Below are positions 15,241-24,348 of a DNA stretch of 64,000 nt, piece after piece. Each line of letters starts with the position of its first letter. The stretch's first letter is position 1. Source of the DNA: Companilactobacillus pabuli (GTDB lineage: Bacteria > Bacillota > Bacilli > Lactobacillales > Lactobacillaceae); NCBI RefSeq assembly GCF_014058425.1, contig NZ_CP049366.1:1674001-1738000 (forward strand), in the 5' to 3' direction. A program made the position numbers and the translations under genes. Below the pieces are notes generated by a model. The model was given only the letters and a program-made list of their open reading frames with translations. It was not told where the DNA came from and did no database searches.

Positions 15241-17508
15241 ATCAAAAAATTAGTTTATTTACTTTCATTAATAATTCTTAGTTTTGGGGCTTTTTTGGCG
15301 TTTAATTTGAATAATGTACGAGCAATTTCTGAATATTCGGGACTATCAGAAAACGCTTCTCTATATAAGCTTTTGAGTGACGATGATCACGTTCCTAATG
15401 GATTGTCAGATGTCAGTCAATGGTTTGATATTGCCAATTTAAATAACGGCACTAATAATGCTAAACTGTTGCCACCAAATTCAGGTAGCAATTTTACTAG
15501 CCGCAATGTTATTGAAATCACCGATAAAGACAAGACTGGTAGCTTCGGGGCAGTTTGGTCTAATCTCAACGCTTCAGATAAAGCTAATCAAAATTATATC
15601 GATATTAATAAAAAACAAACTGTCTCAATGTGGCTACTCTTTGGTGGTGGTCGTAGCAATGGTAATTACGGTGACGGAATGGCTTTTGTTTTACAAGGAC
15701 AAGGAGCTGACGCCTTCAATCATCAATTAATCACCAATACTCCTGTCGGTGGTGAAACGATGGGTGTTTGGGGCGTACCCCTCAGAACGACTGTTGCAGA
15801 ATTAGCTAGCTCAGCCATCCAAAAGAGTTGGGCACTTGAATTCGATACTAAGTTTAACGGCGATAACAGTATAGACAGTTATTATGATGTACCCTTAAAT
15901 TCATTTCCTGATCCAACACAAATCAATCATATTGCCTATAGTTACCCTGGTGATTCAAGTTCATATACCTTTGATTCAGAAAATGATTATCCTGAATTGA
16001 TTCACTATGATCCTACTTTTAAAATCAATGGACAAAGAAATATTTTAACCGACCAACAATGGCATCATCTAACCATCACTTGGACACCAGAATCAATGAC
16101 TGATACTGGTAAACCAATGATTACTTACAAATTTAATGATGAAACTCTAGATGGTGCTCCTAAAGATGCCGATATTGAAAAAAACGTTAATATTGATTTA
16201 TCAAAAATGCATCTGGATGGCTTAACTAAATTGTATTGGGGATTCACGGGCTCAACTGGTACGGATACTGAAACTAATTTGGTAGTCTTTGAATCAGTAC
16301 CATCAATTGTTGAAGCTGACACTACTAGCAAGTTATTCGATATCACTCAGGCTGACGGTAATGGCAATCCTCGTGAAGTTGGCGATTCTGGCAAGGTCAA
16401 CAACGGCGATAAATTGTCACTTGAATATGATCTAAAATACCTCAGTGGTTCACAAGATTGGAAATCAATCGCTGCTGATATTGATTTACCCACTAATATT
16501 ACTTACAGTGGTGGTCAAATCACTTATACAGATGGCACAACACAGAATCTTTCAGTTAATGGAGATTCAACGAATGTAACGACAACTTTAAGTAAAGACA
16601 TTTCTTCTACTAATAAGTTAGCCAAAATCACTTTCACTGGAACTGCTAAAGCTGACGACAATACTGTTTCAACTCCAGTAGCTAGTCAACATGCTAGTTT
16701 TATTGGAACTAACTTGCAGAAAAACGTTATGTCACCAGCATTTACTATCGTTCAACCAAAAACATTAACTTTGACAGCTAACAGCGAAGACAATCAAAAA
16801 ATTCAAATCTCCGGTCAAACTAACTTAGGTGGTATTGTAGCTTACAAACCAACTGATACGCTCGATGATTCCAAGATAACTATTCATCGAATCATCAATG
16901 GTTCTGAAACACCAGATTCAAGCGATGCACCACTTTTAGGAACTTTGAATTCTGATAGTTCAGCTGACACCTTCAGTTACAATGTTTTGGCAAAAGATTT
17001 AACTGAAGGTAAAAATACCGTCTCCTTCTATGCTGAAGATGAGAATTTTAATAAATCGAATATCATTAGTTATACAGTCAATGTTGTAGGTGACTTGATC
17101 GTTAATGCAGCTCAAACGAGTCATTTCCAAACTGTACAAGAATATCCAACTAATCGAATGATTCATCGTAGTAAGGACTGGTCTTTGACCGTTAATGATC
17201 AACGTTCGAAAAACTCTTCTTGGACTCTACAAGCTCAAGCAACATCCCTTTCTAATGGTTCACAAACTTGGGACAATGGTGGAATAATCTTTGTCGATAA
17301 AGATGGTAATATCTATCCACTTACTAACAAAGTCGCAAACATTGCCAACGGAACCAAATCTCAAGATGCTGAACAGCAATTCGACATTGACGACAGTTGG
17401 GGCCATGACAATGGTATCTTATTGCAACAAAGCGGCATCGAACCTACTGGTACTTATACTTCTACCATTACTTGGACTGCTATTGATGGAATTGAAAATA
17501 TTGGTTAA
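15241..17508 (+). CDS. Secreted L-type lectin-like/WxL cell-surface protein, non-canonical start
   Basis: Cell-wall-associated protein of about 755 residues. A clear signal peptide occupies residues 1-28 (two lysines, hydrophobic LVYLLSLIILSFGAFLAF, cleavage after NNVRA). A legume-lectin-like domain follows at about 50-310 (MWLLFGGGR, GDGMAFVLQG, ALEFDTKFNG, HHLTITW), then beta-rich linkers. A WxL domain spans about 630-755 (DWSLTVNDQR, SWTLQAQ, TSTITWTAIDG) and should hold it on peptidoglycan. No ATG, GTG or TTG begins the signal peptide: ATC at 15241 (or ATT at 15238) follows GGGGGG at the right distance. The only usual start, TTG at 15295, lies inside the signal peptide. Confidence 0.75.
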   Translation: MKKLVYLLSLIILSFGAFLAFNLNNVRAISEYSGLSENASLYKLLSDDDHVPNGLSDVSQWFDIANLNNGTNNAKLLPPNSGSNFTSRNVIEITDKDKTGSFGAVWSNLNASDKANQNYIDINKKQTVSMWLLFGGGRSNGNYGDGMAFVLQGQGADAFNHQLITNTPVGGETMGVWGVPLRTTVAELASSAIQKSWALEFDTKFNGDNSIDSYYDVPLNSFPDPTQINHIAYSYPGDSSSYTFDSENDYPELIHYDPTFKINGQRNILTDQQWHHLTITWTPESMTDTGKPMITYKFNDETLDGAPKDADIEKNVNIDLSKMHLDGLTKLYWGFTGSTGTDTETNLVVFESVPSIVEADTTSKLFDITQADGNGNPREVGDSGKVNNGDKLSLEYDLKYLSGSQDWKSIAADIDLPTNITYSGGQITYTDGTTQNLSVNGDSTNVTTTLSKDISSTNKLAKITFTGTAKADDNTVSTPVASQHASFIGTNLQKNVMSPAFTIVQPKTLTLTANSEDNQKIQISGQTNLGGIVAYKPTDTLDDSKITIHRIINGSETPDSSDAPLLGTLNSDSSADTFSYNVLAKDLTEGKNTVSFYAEDENFNKSNIISYTVNVVGDLIVNAAQTSHFQTVQEYPTNRMIHRSKDWSLTVNDQRSKNSSWTLQAQATSLSNGSQTWDNGGIIFVDKDGNIYPLTNKVANIANGTKSQDAEQQFDIDDSWGHDNGILLQQSGIEPTGTYTSTITWTAIDGIENIG

Positions 17509-17550
17509 AAAAATACTCAGTAATCAAATTTGATTGCTGGGTATTTTTTT
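17507..17550 (+). terminator. Terminator after the WxL lectin gene
   Basis: A 16-bp stem with two G-U pairs (ATACTCAGTAATCAAA and its partner ending GGGTAT) followed by seven T. Confidence 0.85.
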
Positions 17551-17584
17551 CGAGTTTATAAACAAATTAATTCTATTAAAATTT

Positions 17585-18088
17585 TTACTTATCTAAACAT
17601 TTCTTAGCAATTTCTTCAGTTGATTCATCGAAAGCCACAAAGTAAATCCGTGCTTTCAAGTTGAATTCTTTCACTGTTTCGACAGCGATTTTAATGGCAT
17701 CTTCCAACGGATAACCATAAACACCGGTACTCAAAAATGGAATTGCCAAAGAATTGACTTCTAGTTTTTGAGCTAGTTTCATAATTGATTGATAAGCATC
17801 ACTTAATAATTCTTCTTCACCATGCTCGCCATCTTGATATCTAGGCCCAACAGCGTGAATGACATAATCAGCGTTTAAATCAAATGCTGGCGTATAAACA
17901 GCAGTTCCTGTTGGCGTACCACCAAATTTCAACATCGCTCGACCAAGATCTGGACCTGCTTTTTTATTAATAGCTCCATCAACTCCGCCACCTGGTACTA
18001 AAGCTGAATTGGCCGCATTGACAATGGCATCCACATGAAATGGTAAATAAGCAATATCACCTTTAATAACTGAAATCTTTTCCATCAT
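17585..18088 (-). CDS. Macrodomain protein (YmdB-like ADP-ribose hydrolase)
   Basis: A single macrodomain of 167 residues. Ligand-binding blocks are GDIAYLPFHVDAIVNAANSAL (10-30), GGGVDGAINKKAGP and PFLSTGVYGYPLEDA near 120. Family members remove acetyl from O-acetyl-ADP-ribose or ADP-ribose from proteins in the cytoplasm; which reaction this one performs is not decided by sequence. GGGGGT lies ahead of an ATG pair, and the first ATG at 18088 is used. Its start is 9 bases after the stop of the upstream Cof-type phosphatase gene, so the two form an operon. Confidence 0.88.
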   Translation of the reverse strand: MMEKISVIKGDIAYLPFHVDAIVNAANSALVPGGGVDGAINKKAGPDLGRAMLKFGGTPTGTAVYTPAFDLNADYVIHAVGPRYQDGEHGEEELLSDAYQSIMKLAQKLEVNSLAIPFLSTGVYGYPLEDAIKIAVETVKEFNLKARIYFVAFDESTEEIAKKCLDK

Positions 18089-18097
18089 ACTAACCCC

Positions 18098-18919
18098 CTA
18101 GAGAGCGTATTTTTCAATAGCCTTTGAGACTCCGTTTTGATTATTAGTCTCTGTTACCACATTAGCACATTTTTGAACTTCAACTGGAGCATTTTGCATT
18201 GCAACACCTAACCCAGCAATCTTCAGCATTGGTACGTCATTGAAATTATCGCCCAAAGTCATCGTATTTTCCAAATCTAATTGATAAGTCTTCGCTAGTT
18301 CACGTAACGCTTTTTCCTTGGAAACATTACTATTAGTGATCTCTAAATAATTTGGTTTTGATAAGTAAAATGAACTATTTGAGAAATTCAATTGTTTAAA
18401 ATAATTTAAGGTTTGTTGAATTTGTGCTGCTTCACCAATTAACAACAATTTATGAATCGGTACAGTATGTGTAGAAATTAAATTATCTAAGTTTTTCACT
18501 GTTGGATTCATTTTGGTAATATCAGCTTCAATTTGGACCCATTTATCCAAATTATTAACGTACCAGTCAGATCCGGAATATAAATTAATAGAAACTTTTG
18601 GGAATTTTTGATCAAGAATTGTAAGCATCTGTTCTACTTCGGTAACATTTAATTCATGGCTCAAAATAGTGGTATAGTTCTTATTCTGCAAATCTTTAAC
18701 AACTAGAGCACCGTTGTAACAAGCAATTGGATTGTCTAAAACATCCAAGTCTGAAGCAATCTGTTTCATCCCTTCAGGAGATCTAGCTGAAGCCAAAACA
18801 AAAGGAACATCTTTTTGACGTAATTTTTTAATAGCAGTTTTTAAACCTGTATCAATCACATTTTCATCATTTAAAATTGTCCCGTCAATATCGCTTAAAA
18901 TCAGTTTAATTTCACCCAT
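18098..18919 (-). CDS. Cof-type HAD-IIB phosphatase
   Basis: Predicted phosphatase of small phosphorylated metabolites (sugar phosphates or flavin nucleotides), 273 residues. Motif I is at 8-14 with Asp10 and Asp12 (LSDIDGT), motif II has Ser in VLASARSPEG, Lys is in the SKEKALREL block, and motif IV is GDNFNDVPML near residue 222. A type IIB cap lies between motifs II and III. GAGGAGG precedes the ATG. It leads a two-gene operon with the macrodomain gene and is divergent from the YdcF-like gene. Confidence 0.88.
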   Translation of the reverse strand: MGEIKLILSDIDGTILNDENVIDTGLKTAIKKLRQKDVPFVLASARSPEGMKQIASDLDVLDNPIACYNGALVVKDLQNKNYTTILSHELNVTEVEQMLTILDQKFPKVSINLYSGSDWYVNNLDKWVQIEADITKMNPTVKNLDNLISTHTVPIHKLLLIGEAAQIQQTLNYFKQLNFSNSSFYLSKPNYLEITNSNVSKEKALRELAKTYQLDLENTMTLGDNFNDVPMLKIAGLGVAMQNAPVEVQKCANVVTETNNQNGVSKAIEKYAL

Positions 18920-19027
18920 CTAAAACCCTCCTCTATTTCCATTATGACATGAACAATACAGCGTTGCTAATAACGTTTCAGAAATTATCCAATATGCTAA
19001 AATTAGAATGATTATAGGAGGATGATT

Positions 19028-20131
19028 ATGAACGGACTCGTTTCATATATGAATGAACTCCAGAGGATATCAGTTTATTGGGGGATTATCACGTTAATTC
19101 TTTTTGGTATTTTCTTGGGATTATGGCTTTACGAACCACGTCGATTAGTAAATGGAATTACTTTTACCATCTTTTTTATTAGTTTTTTAGCTGAATTAGC
19201 AGTTTTGATTTTTAGCACCGCCAATTTAATATTTATCACCACAATGGGAATACTTTTCCTGATTATCGTGGGTATCATCGTGATTACCTTAGCTATGATG
19301 TGGCTGCTTCTCTTGTGGAATGCCTTTATCGTTTGGAAAAGAGAAAGCCACACTTTGTCCAATATGTTGACACTATTATTAGCGATATTTTTAATTGTCT
19401 TATGGTTCGCTAATTCTTTCATGGCGGGACATTCGAAATTCTTGCCTGATTGGTTCAACACTTTTATAGCTGGATTGCCGGTCATCGGTACTTATTTAGT
19501 AATTTGCTCATACAATTTCTTGGTAAACGTCTTACTGTATCAATTTCTACCTAGACGTTACAAAGCCAATTACTTAATCGTCCTTGGAGCTGGATTGATC
19601 AACGGTGACCAAGTTTCGACCTTACTAGGCAATCGCATCAAAGCCGCTATCAAATTTGCTCAAAAGCAAGTTAAAAAAGGACGTCCCGCACCAAAGATAG
19701 TCTTTTCTGGCGGACAAGGGCCGGATGAAAAATTATCTGAGGCTCAAGCAATGGCGAAATTTGCAATCGCTCAAGGCTGGGACAAAAATTTAGTTCTTTT
19801 AGAAGATAAATCACGTAATACTTTGCAAAATATGCAGTATTCTAAAGCATTAATCCAAAAGGATTTCGGTAGTGAAAAAGCTTATATCAAATTTTTCAGC
19901 AATAATTATCACATTTTTCGGGCTGGAATTTATGCTAAAATGGCACACTTGGCCGCTAATGGAATCGGTGCACCAACTCGATTTTATTTTTTGCCCAATG
20001 CTTTAATTCGAGAATTTGCAGCTATTTTCTTGATGAACAAGAAACGTCATTTCATCATAATTGGACTAATCGTACTCTTCACCTTGTTGATGGTCGGAAT
20101 TACTATTTACACAGATATTGCTACTAAATAA
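19028..20131 (+). CDS. YdcF/SanA/ElyC-family (DUF218) membrane protein
   Basis: Membrane protein of 367 residues. About six hydrophobic segments fill residues 15-185, followed by a DUF218 domain (about 190-330; YLIVLGAGLINGDQVSTLLG, FSGGQGPDEKLSEAQAM, SRNTLQNMQYSK, FSNNYHIFRAG), and a last hydrophobic segment. Members of this group are linked to envelope integrity and vancomycin sensitivity in enterobacteria, but the biochemical activity is unclear. AGGAGG abuts an ATG at 19022, so the ATG at 19028 with a normal 6-base gap is chosen. Confidence 0.82.
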   Translation: MNGLVSYMNELQRISVYWGIITLILFGIFLGLWLYEPRRLVNGITFTIFFISFLAELAVLIFSTANLIFITTMGILFLIIVGIIVITLAMMWLLLLWNAFIVWKRESHTLSNMLTLLLAIFLIVLWFANSFMAGHSKFLPDWFNTFIAGLPVIGTYLVICSYNFLVNVLLYQFLPRRYKANYLIVLGAGLINGDQVSTLLGNRIKAAIKFAQKQVKKGRPAPKIVFSGGQGPDEKLSEAQAMAKFAIAQGWDKNLVLLEDKSRNTLQNMQYSKALIQKDFGSEKAYIKFFSNNYHIFRAGIYAKMAHLAANGIGAPTRFYFLPNALIREFAAIFLMNKKRHFIIIGLIVLFTLLMVGITIYTDIATK

Positions 20132-20148
20132 TATGAATTTCTTTCAAA

Positions 20149-20177
20149 CAAAAAGACATTAACTTTAATGTCTTTTT
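20149..20177 (+). terminator. Terminator after the YdcF-like gene
   Basis: AAAAAGACATTA pairs with TAATGTCTTTTT over 12 bp around a 4-base loop. The remaining 180 bases to the next gene are AT-rich; a weak promoter-like pair TTGCTT...TATAAG near 20180-20207 is the only other signal seen. Confidence 0.8.
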
Positions 20178-20358
20178 ATATTGCTTTCATATTTACATTT
20201 AGTATAAGTATTAATTTAAGAATGCAAGAGGCAGTAAACGTCTTTAACATCCTATTAATTTATTAATATACATTGCTACCCTTTTATTGGAAAGATTCCT
20301 GAATACTTTCTAACATTATTTATGAGAAATAAGGGAATTAAGAAAAGAGTAATGATAT

Positions 20359-22854
20359 ATGTTAACAAATAAAAAAAGTATTTATTTAGGAGCAACAATT
20401 TTTTCAGCAATGATATTAACGGTTCTATCTGGACAAACTGTTAAAGCGGATACAACCAATCCAGTGAATCAATCTGCTACAGTAACCAATGTCTCAAAAA
20501 ATGAAACAACATCCAGTACAACTAATAGTCAATTGGCGACAGCTACTAATCAAAAGACTTCGAAAGAAAATGAACCTGTAACTAATAATCAATCTGCCAC
20601 AACTATCAATAATGATTCTAGTAATACAGCTACCGCTCCGGTCACAAATACCGACGATAATACAGACGCGAATACAAATCCAACAACAACTTCTACCAAT
20701 AACAATGAACCAAATCCATCAATCACCGATAACAGCAACTCATCTGATTCAACGAGTATGGCTTCAACATCTAATACGGATACTTCTACACAAACGGATT
20801 CTAGTGAAAATCCAATTAGAGTAACATATCCCACAACTCCTTTATATTCATATACGGTAGAAAATACCCCACCTAGCAATGAAACTTATATTTATAATGG
20901 CCTTGCCCAAGATGGTCAACCTAATATTGCCATGCCTTCAACTACGATAGTTAGTCAAACCAATATTACTAATGATACTCAATCATATGCTTTACCAAAT
21001 AATTTAACTGATGATACCGTAGTAAATTTTAGTGATTCCAATTTAGCCGCCTTAGTCAAAACTAGTTTAGGAATAAAAACAAGCGATAATATTACTGTCG
21101 GTGACATTAAAAATTACAAATCAAATTCAATACTTACTATTTCAGGAGATCTACCTAATCAAGTAGAACTACCTCAAGCCATTGAAAGTTTAGACGGCAT
21201 GCAATATTTAAATTTGTTGCCTAGCAGTGATGCTGTTGATTTGTCAGTGACATTAGCTTCAGATGAAAAAGCTAATCCAAGTTTGGTCCCACTAGACGGC
21301 CTAAAATTTTCTAGTTTAACTTTAGACGGTAATTATAGTGATCCATCTAGAAAAGAAATCAATGTTAGTCAAATACCCGATCTTACTATTTTGCCATCAT
21401 ACATGAATGACTCAACATTAAATCTAGATATAACTAATAAATTCTCATTTAATGGCGACGAAGCCTTTAACGGTTTTACTAATGATGATGTAAAGGAAAT
21501 CGCCCCATGGCTAACTAAATATGCTGACTTAGGTATGACAGGGGACGTATATTTTTATAATTCTACTGTTAGTGACTTTTCATCATTAAAAAATATGAAG
21601 CTTTTCCAAGGTCTCTTTAATAATGGTTATTTAATTGCTTGGACAAATAGTTGGAATTATAATCCTAAAACTATTTATGGCGTTATTGATCAACCACTCA
21701 TATTTAAAGCTGATCCTTTTTATGACAACTCTGGTAACTTATTTGATAATCCTAAAAATGTTTATCGAAATAACGGTACTCTATATAATTTTACTGTTAA
21801 TGACAAGAATGATACTACTGATTTGAAATACTTGGGCAATGAATATTATGAAATCCAACATCCTGATGGCGATTCAAAAATGCTGGTTTATGGTAATAGT
21901 AGTTTAGGTTCTATCGAGCCAAAGGAAGGTAATCCATTTTTTGGAAATGTTATGCATGATCAACCGATAATTTGGCAAGATCATCCCAATGTCACTATCG
22001 AATATGTTGATCAAAATGGCAATCCAATCATGTCAAATGGTGTTCCTCTAACTAAAACAGTCAATGGCAATTTGATTGGTGATAGTTTTGATTTAACTAA
22101 AGAAGCTAGTCTAAACGGTTATACCTTATTGAGCCCAACTACTAGTTTGCAAGGTAAATATGAACAAGCACCACAAGTTATCAAATTAAGCTATAAGGAA
22201 AATCCGGTACCTGTTAGTGCAAGTAATGATGAAGTAAATCCTACAACAGTAAATACATTAGCTACGCCAATTACTATTATTCCAAAAGTCATCGGTACAG
22301 TTTCATTGCATGACTTAACTGGTGCTGAAACTGGTAAAGACCTTGTAGTAAATGGTAGTGAAATTACGATTTCAGCCACTGCGATGATCAACGGTCAAGA
22401 ATATTACCAAATTGGTAACAAATGGGTTTGTGCTGATGATTTTGATATCGTAGAAACTGATAAATTAGGTTACGTCAGAATCTACAATGAAGTAGCCAGT
22501 CTAATCAATAGCGATGGCCAATTATTATCCAGAGAATTGGGACCAAATACCGGTTGGAAATTCAATAGAATCGTTTCAATCGACGGTAACGACTTTTATC
22601 AAGTAGCCACCAATGAATTTGTTTCAGTCGATAGCGGTGTTCCATATATTCCGATTAATGACAAAACGGATGTTAACCTTACAAAACCCGCTGAACTTTA
22701 CGATTCACAAGGTCCAGATCTAGATAAAAGTTTACCAACTAAAACTAGTTGGAGAACTGATAGTTATGCCAAAATTAACGGAATTAAGATGTATCGTGTC
22801 GCTACTGATGAATGGATTCCAGCCGATACTTTAAATGTGGTACAGACTAAATAA
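20359..22854 (+). CDS. Large surface protein with MucBP and SLAP-type domains
   Basis: Secreted adhesin-like protein of 831 residues. The signal peptide is residues 1-30 (cleavage after QTVKA). Residues 31-155 are a Ser/Thr/Asn-rich linker. Residues about 215-430 look like a degenerate leucine-rich region with an internalin-type cap (VNFSDSNLAALVKTSLG). A MucBP domain is at about 544-614 (VTIEYVDQNGNPI). The C-terminus (637-831) holds three SLAP-like repeats, each ending in a YYQIGNKWV-type block, which bind S-layer or wall polymers non-covalently. There is no LPxTG signal. The ribosome binding site is weak (GAAAAGAG). Confidence 0.82.
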   Translation: MLTNKKSIYLGATIFSAMILTVLSGQTVKADTTNPVNQSATVTNVSKNETTSSTTNSQLATATNQKTSKENEPVTNNQSATTINNDSSNTATAPVTNTDDNTDANTNPTTTSTNNNEPNPSITDNSNSSDSTSMASTSNTDTSTQTDSSENPIRVTYPTTPLYSYTVENTPPSNETYIYNGLAQDGQPNIAMPSTTIVSQTNITNDTQSYALPNNLTDDTVVNFSDSNLAALVKTSLGIKTSDNITVGDIKNYKSNSILTISGDLPNQVELPQAIESLDGMQYLNLLPSSDAVDLSVTLASDEKANPSLVPLDGLKFSSLTLDGNYSDPSRKEINVSQIPDLTILPSYMNDSTLNLDITNKFSFNGDEAFNGFTNDDVKEIAPWLTKYADLGMTGDVYFYNSTVSDFSSLKNMKLFQGLFNNGYLIAWTNSWNYNPKTIYGVIDQPLIFKADPFYDNSGNLFDNPKNVYRNNGTLYNFTVNDKNDTTDLKYLGNEYYEIQHPDGDSKMLVYGNSSLGSIEPKEGNPFFGNVMHDQPIIWQDHPNVTIEYVDQNGNPIMSNGVPLTKTVNGNLIGDSFDLTKEASLNGYTLLSPTTSLQGKYEQAPQVIKLSYKENPVPVSASNDEVNPTTVNTLATPITIIPKVIGTVSLHDLTGAETGKDLVVNGSEITISATAMINGQEYYQIGNKWVCADDFDIVETDKLGYVRIYNEVASLINSDGQLLSRELGPNTGWKFNRIVSIDGNDFYQVATNEFVSVDSGVPYIPINDKTDVNLTKPAELYDSQGPDLDKSLPTKTSWRTDSYAKINGIKMYRVATDEWIPADTLNVVQTK

Positions 22855-22868
22855 AAATCTCTTAACGT

Positions 22869-22926
22869 AAAAAAGATATCACTAGAATGCAGCAATCTTG
22901 TTGCCGTCCTAGTGATATCTTTTTTT
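22869..22926. terminator. Bidirectional terminator
   Basis: A perfect 17-bp stem (22869-22885 with 22910-22926) with a 24-base loop. A and T runs at both ends serve the surface protein gene (plus) and the 153-aa gene (minus). Confidence 0.85.
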
Positions 22927-22928
22927 TA

Positions 22929-23390
22929 TTAATAATTACGCTGCAAAATAAAATATGCACTTCTAATTTTATCCGCCGCTTGTGATCTTTGATGGACGAA
23001 TTTAAACTTCCTATTCAATTCAGCTGGTACGTCAATTCCATGTGCTAATTTAAAACTGACTGAATGACGACCATTTTTATCTAAACTATAAATAACGCTA
23101 ACTTCTAGTCCATTATCGTAATAAACTTGTGACCAGCGAACATTGTTGGCAGCAAAGTCACTGACCTCTAAAGCTTTGTAAGGTAAATCTAAATCTCGTT
23201 CCTTTAAAATTGCTTCAATTCGATTCAAAATCTCTGGTACCTCATCAGCCGGCATAGTAACTAATTCATGTTGATATTTATTCCAAAAGAAGCGAGCCTC
23301 ATTAGCTCGTAATTTGGCTAAATTTTTGGCAACTGGGGAATCCTCCAGACCCGTAGTTTCTATATTTTCAAAACTTACTTTATATGACAT
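22929..23390 (-). CDS. Hypothetical protein, 153 aa
   Basis: I do not recognise this family. The product is a soluble, charged protein with no signal peptide or membrane segment. An alpha-helical stretch (about 20-75, rich in Asn, Arg, Lys and Glu) is followed by a beta-rich part (WSQVYYDNGLEVSVIYSLDK, RHSVSFKLAHG) and a basic end (KFKFVHQRSQAADKIRSAY). AGAGG lies upstream of the ATG, and base use resembles its neighbours, so the gene looks real. It stands alone between a terminator and a 122-base gap that holds no clear promoter. Confidence 0.7.
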   Translation of the reverse strand: MSYKVSFENIETTGLEDSPVAKNLAKLRANEARFFWNKYQHELVTMPADEVPEILNRIEAILKERDLDLPYKALEVSDFAANNVRWSQVYYDNGLEVSVIYSLDKNGRHSVSFKLAHGIDVPAELNRKFKFVHQRSQAADKIRSAYFILQRNY

Positions 23391-23512
23391 TTTAGACCTC
23401 TTAAATTCTTTGTATACATAATGACAATTAATATTATAACTTCAACTACTACTTAACGTTTGGATTTTATACTTTCTTAATATTAAGTCTTGTTTACAAA
23501 GATTTTAAAAGT

Positions 23513-24016
23513 TTATAACGACTTTTCCACAACTACCACTGTATAGCCAGGTACATTGAGTTCTTGCCCCGTTTTTTGATAACCATTCTTCAAAAGGAAT
23601 TTCTCACTCTTGGCATTTCCTTTAGCAAAAGCTAATTCTACTTTCGATAAACCTTGCTTCGTTAATTCCTTCTCAATTCCGACAAATATCTTAGATCCAA
23701 TTCCCTTACCTTGAACAGCAGCATCGACCATAAAGAAACCGATCCAAGCAGTTTTTTCATCAGGATAACCGCTGATCAAATCTAAAACAGCGACTAGTTT
23801 GTCTTCCTCATAAAAACCAACATAATACTTATCATCCATTGTCTTATTGGTAGGAACGACTTTAATATCCTCCAAAATGGTATGACGATTAGGACGTGGT
23901 GGACAGAAATTATAATAACTGTCATTGCTCAAGGCTAACTTCAAAACGTGATCAGCATCTTGAGGTTTAAGTCTTCTTACTTGATAACTTGTGGATAACT
24001 TTGTCAAATCTATCAT
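23513..24016 (-). CDS. GNAT-family N-acetyltransferase
   Basis: Predicted acetyl-CoA-dependent acetyltransferase of 167 residues. The acetyl-CoA pyrophosphate loop is QGKGIGSKIF, after the strand WIGFFMVDAA; the C-terminal motif LLKNGYQKTGQ is also typical. The acceptor is unknown. The start codon overlaps the stop of the upstream small gene (ATGA), and its GAGGAG lies inside that gene, so translation is probably coupled. Confidence 0.85.
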   Translation of the reverse strand: MIDLTKLSTSYQVRRLKPQDADHVLKLALSNDSYYNFCPPRPNRHTILEDIKVVPTNKTMDDKYYVGFYEEDKLVAVLDLISGYPDEKTAWIGFFMVDAAVQGKGIGSKIFVGIEKELTKQGLSKVELAFAKGNAKSEKFLLKNGYQKTGQELNVPGYTVVVVEKSL

Positions 24017-24259
24017 TTTTTCTCCTCTTTTATCCTCTTTAAGACTAAAATGGCTTCTTTGGTGTTCAAGAAGTACTTATCGCGCATCAATTTTAACACT
24101 ATTTTTGAATCGTTGTGATTGCGGACTATCTCTTTGATTTCACTGACAATCTCTGGAGTATCAAGAATTGATTGAATTTTTTTGTTTACTACGCTTGCTG
24201 TAATGAAAATACAAATATAGATTGACAATAATAATCAGTACTAGTAATAGCCAGAACAT
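24013..24259 (-). pseudogene. Small membrane-anchored L7/L12-CTD-like protein gene, frameshifted at an A7 run
   Basis: Two overlapping frames make one sensible protein. The first starts at ATG 24259, 6 bases after GGAGG, and encodes an N-terminal membrane segment (MFWLLLVLIIIVNLYLYFHY) plus SKRSKQK before a stop. The second continues with IQSILDTPEIVSEIKEIVRN and a helix-strand pattern (SKIVLKLMRDKYFLNTKEAI) resembling the C-terminal domain of ribosomal L7/L12, to the stop at 24013. They are out of register by one base at a seven-A run (minus strand, about 24177-24183). Removing one A joins them into about 81 residues. A sequencing error, decayed gene, phase-variable tract or +1 frameshift are all possible. 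Confidence 0.6.
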
Positions 24260-24291
24260 CGGTATCCTCCAATTTTTTCTTAATTATAACA

Positions 24292-24324
24292 AAAAAACAT
24301 CCCTCGCATTGAGAGATGTTTTTG
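24292..24324 (-). terminator. Terminator of rplM-rpsI
   Basis: On the minus strand AAAAACATCTCTC pairs with GAGGGATGTTTTT around a short loop, ending in seven T. Confidence 0.8.
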
Positions 24325-24348
24325 AACCAAAACTGGAAATAATAAATA

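Noticed and set aside
15295-15297. TTG as the start of the WxL lectin gene
   Set aside because: It would discard two lysines and most of the hydrophobic core of a clear signal peptide, and no ribosome binding site lies at a fitting distance.
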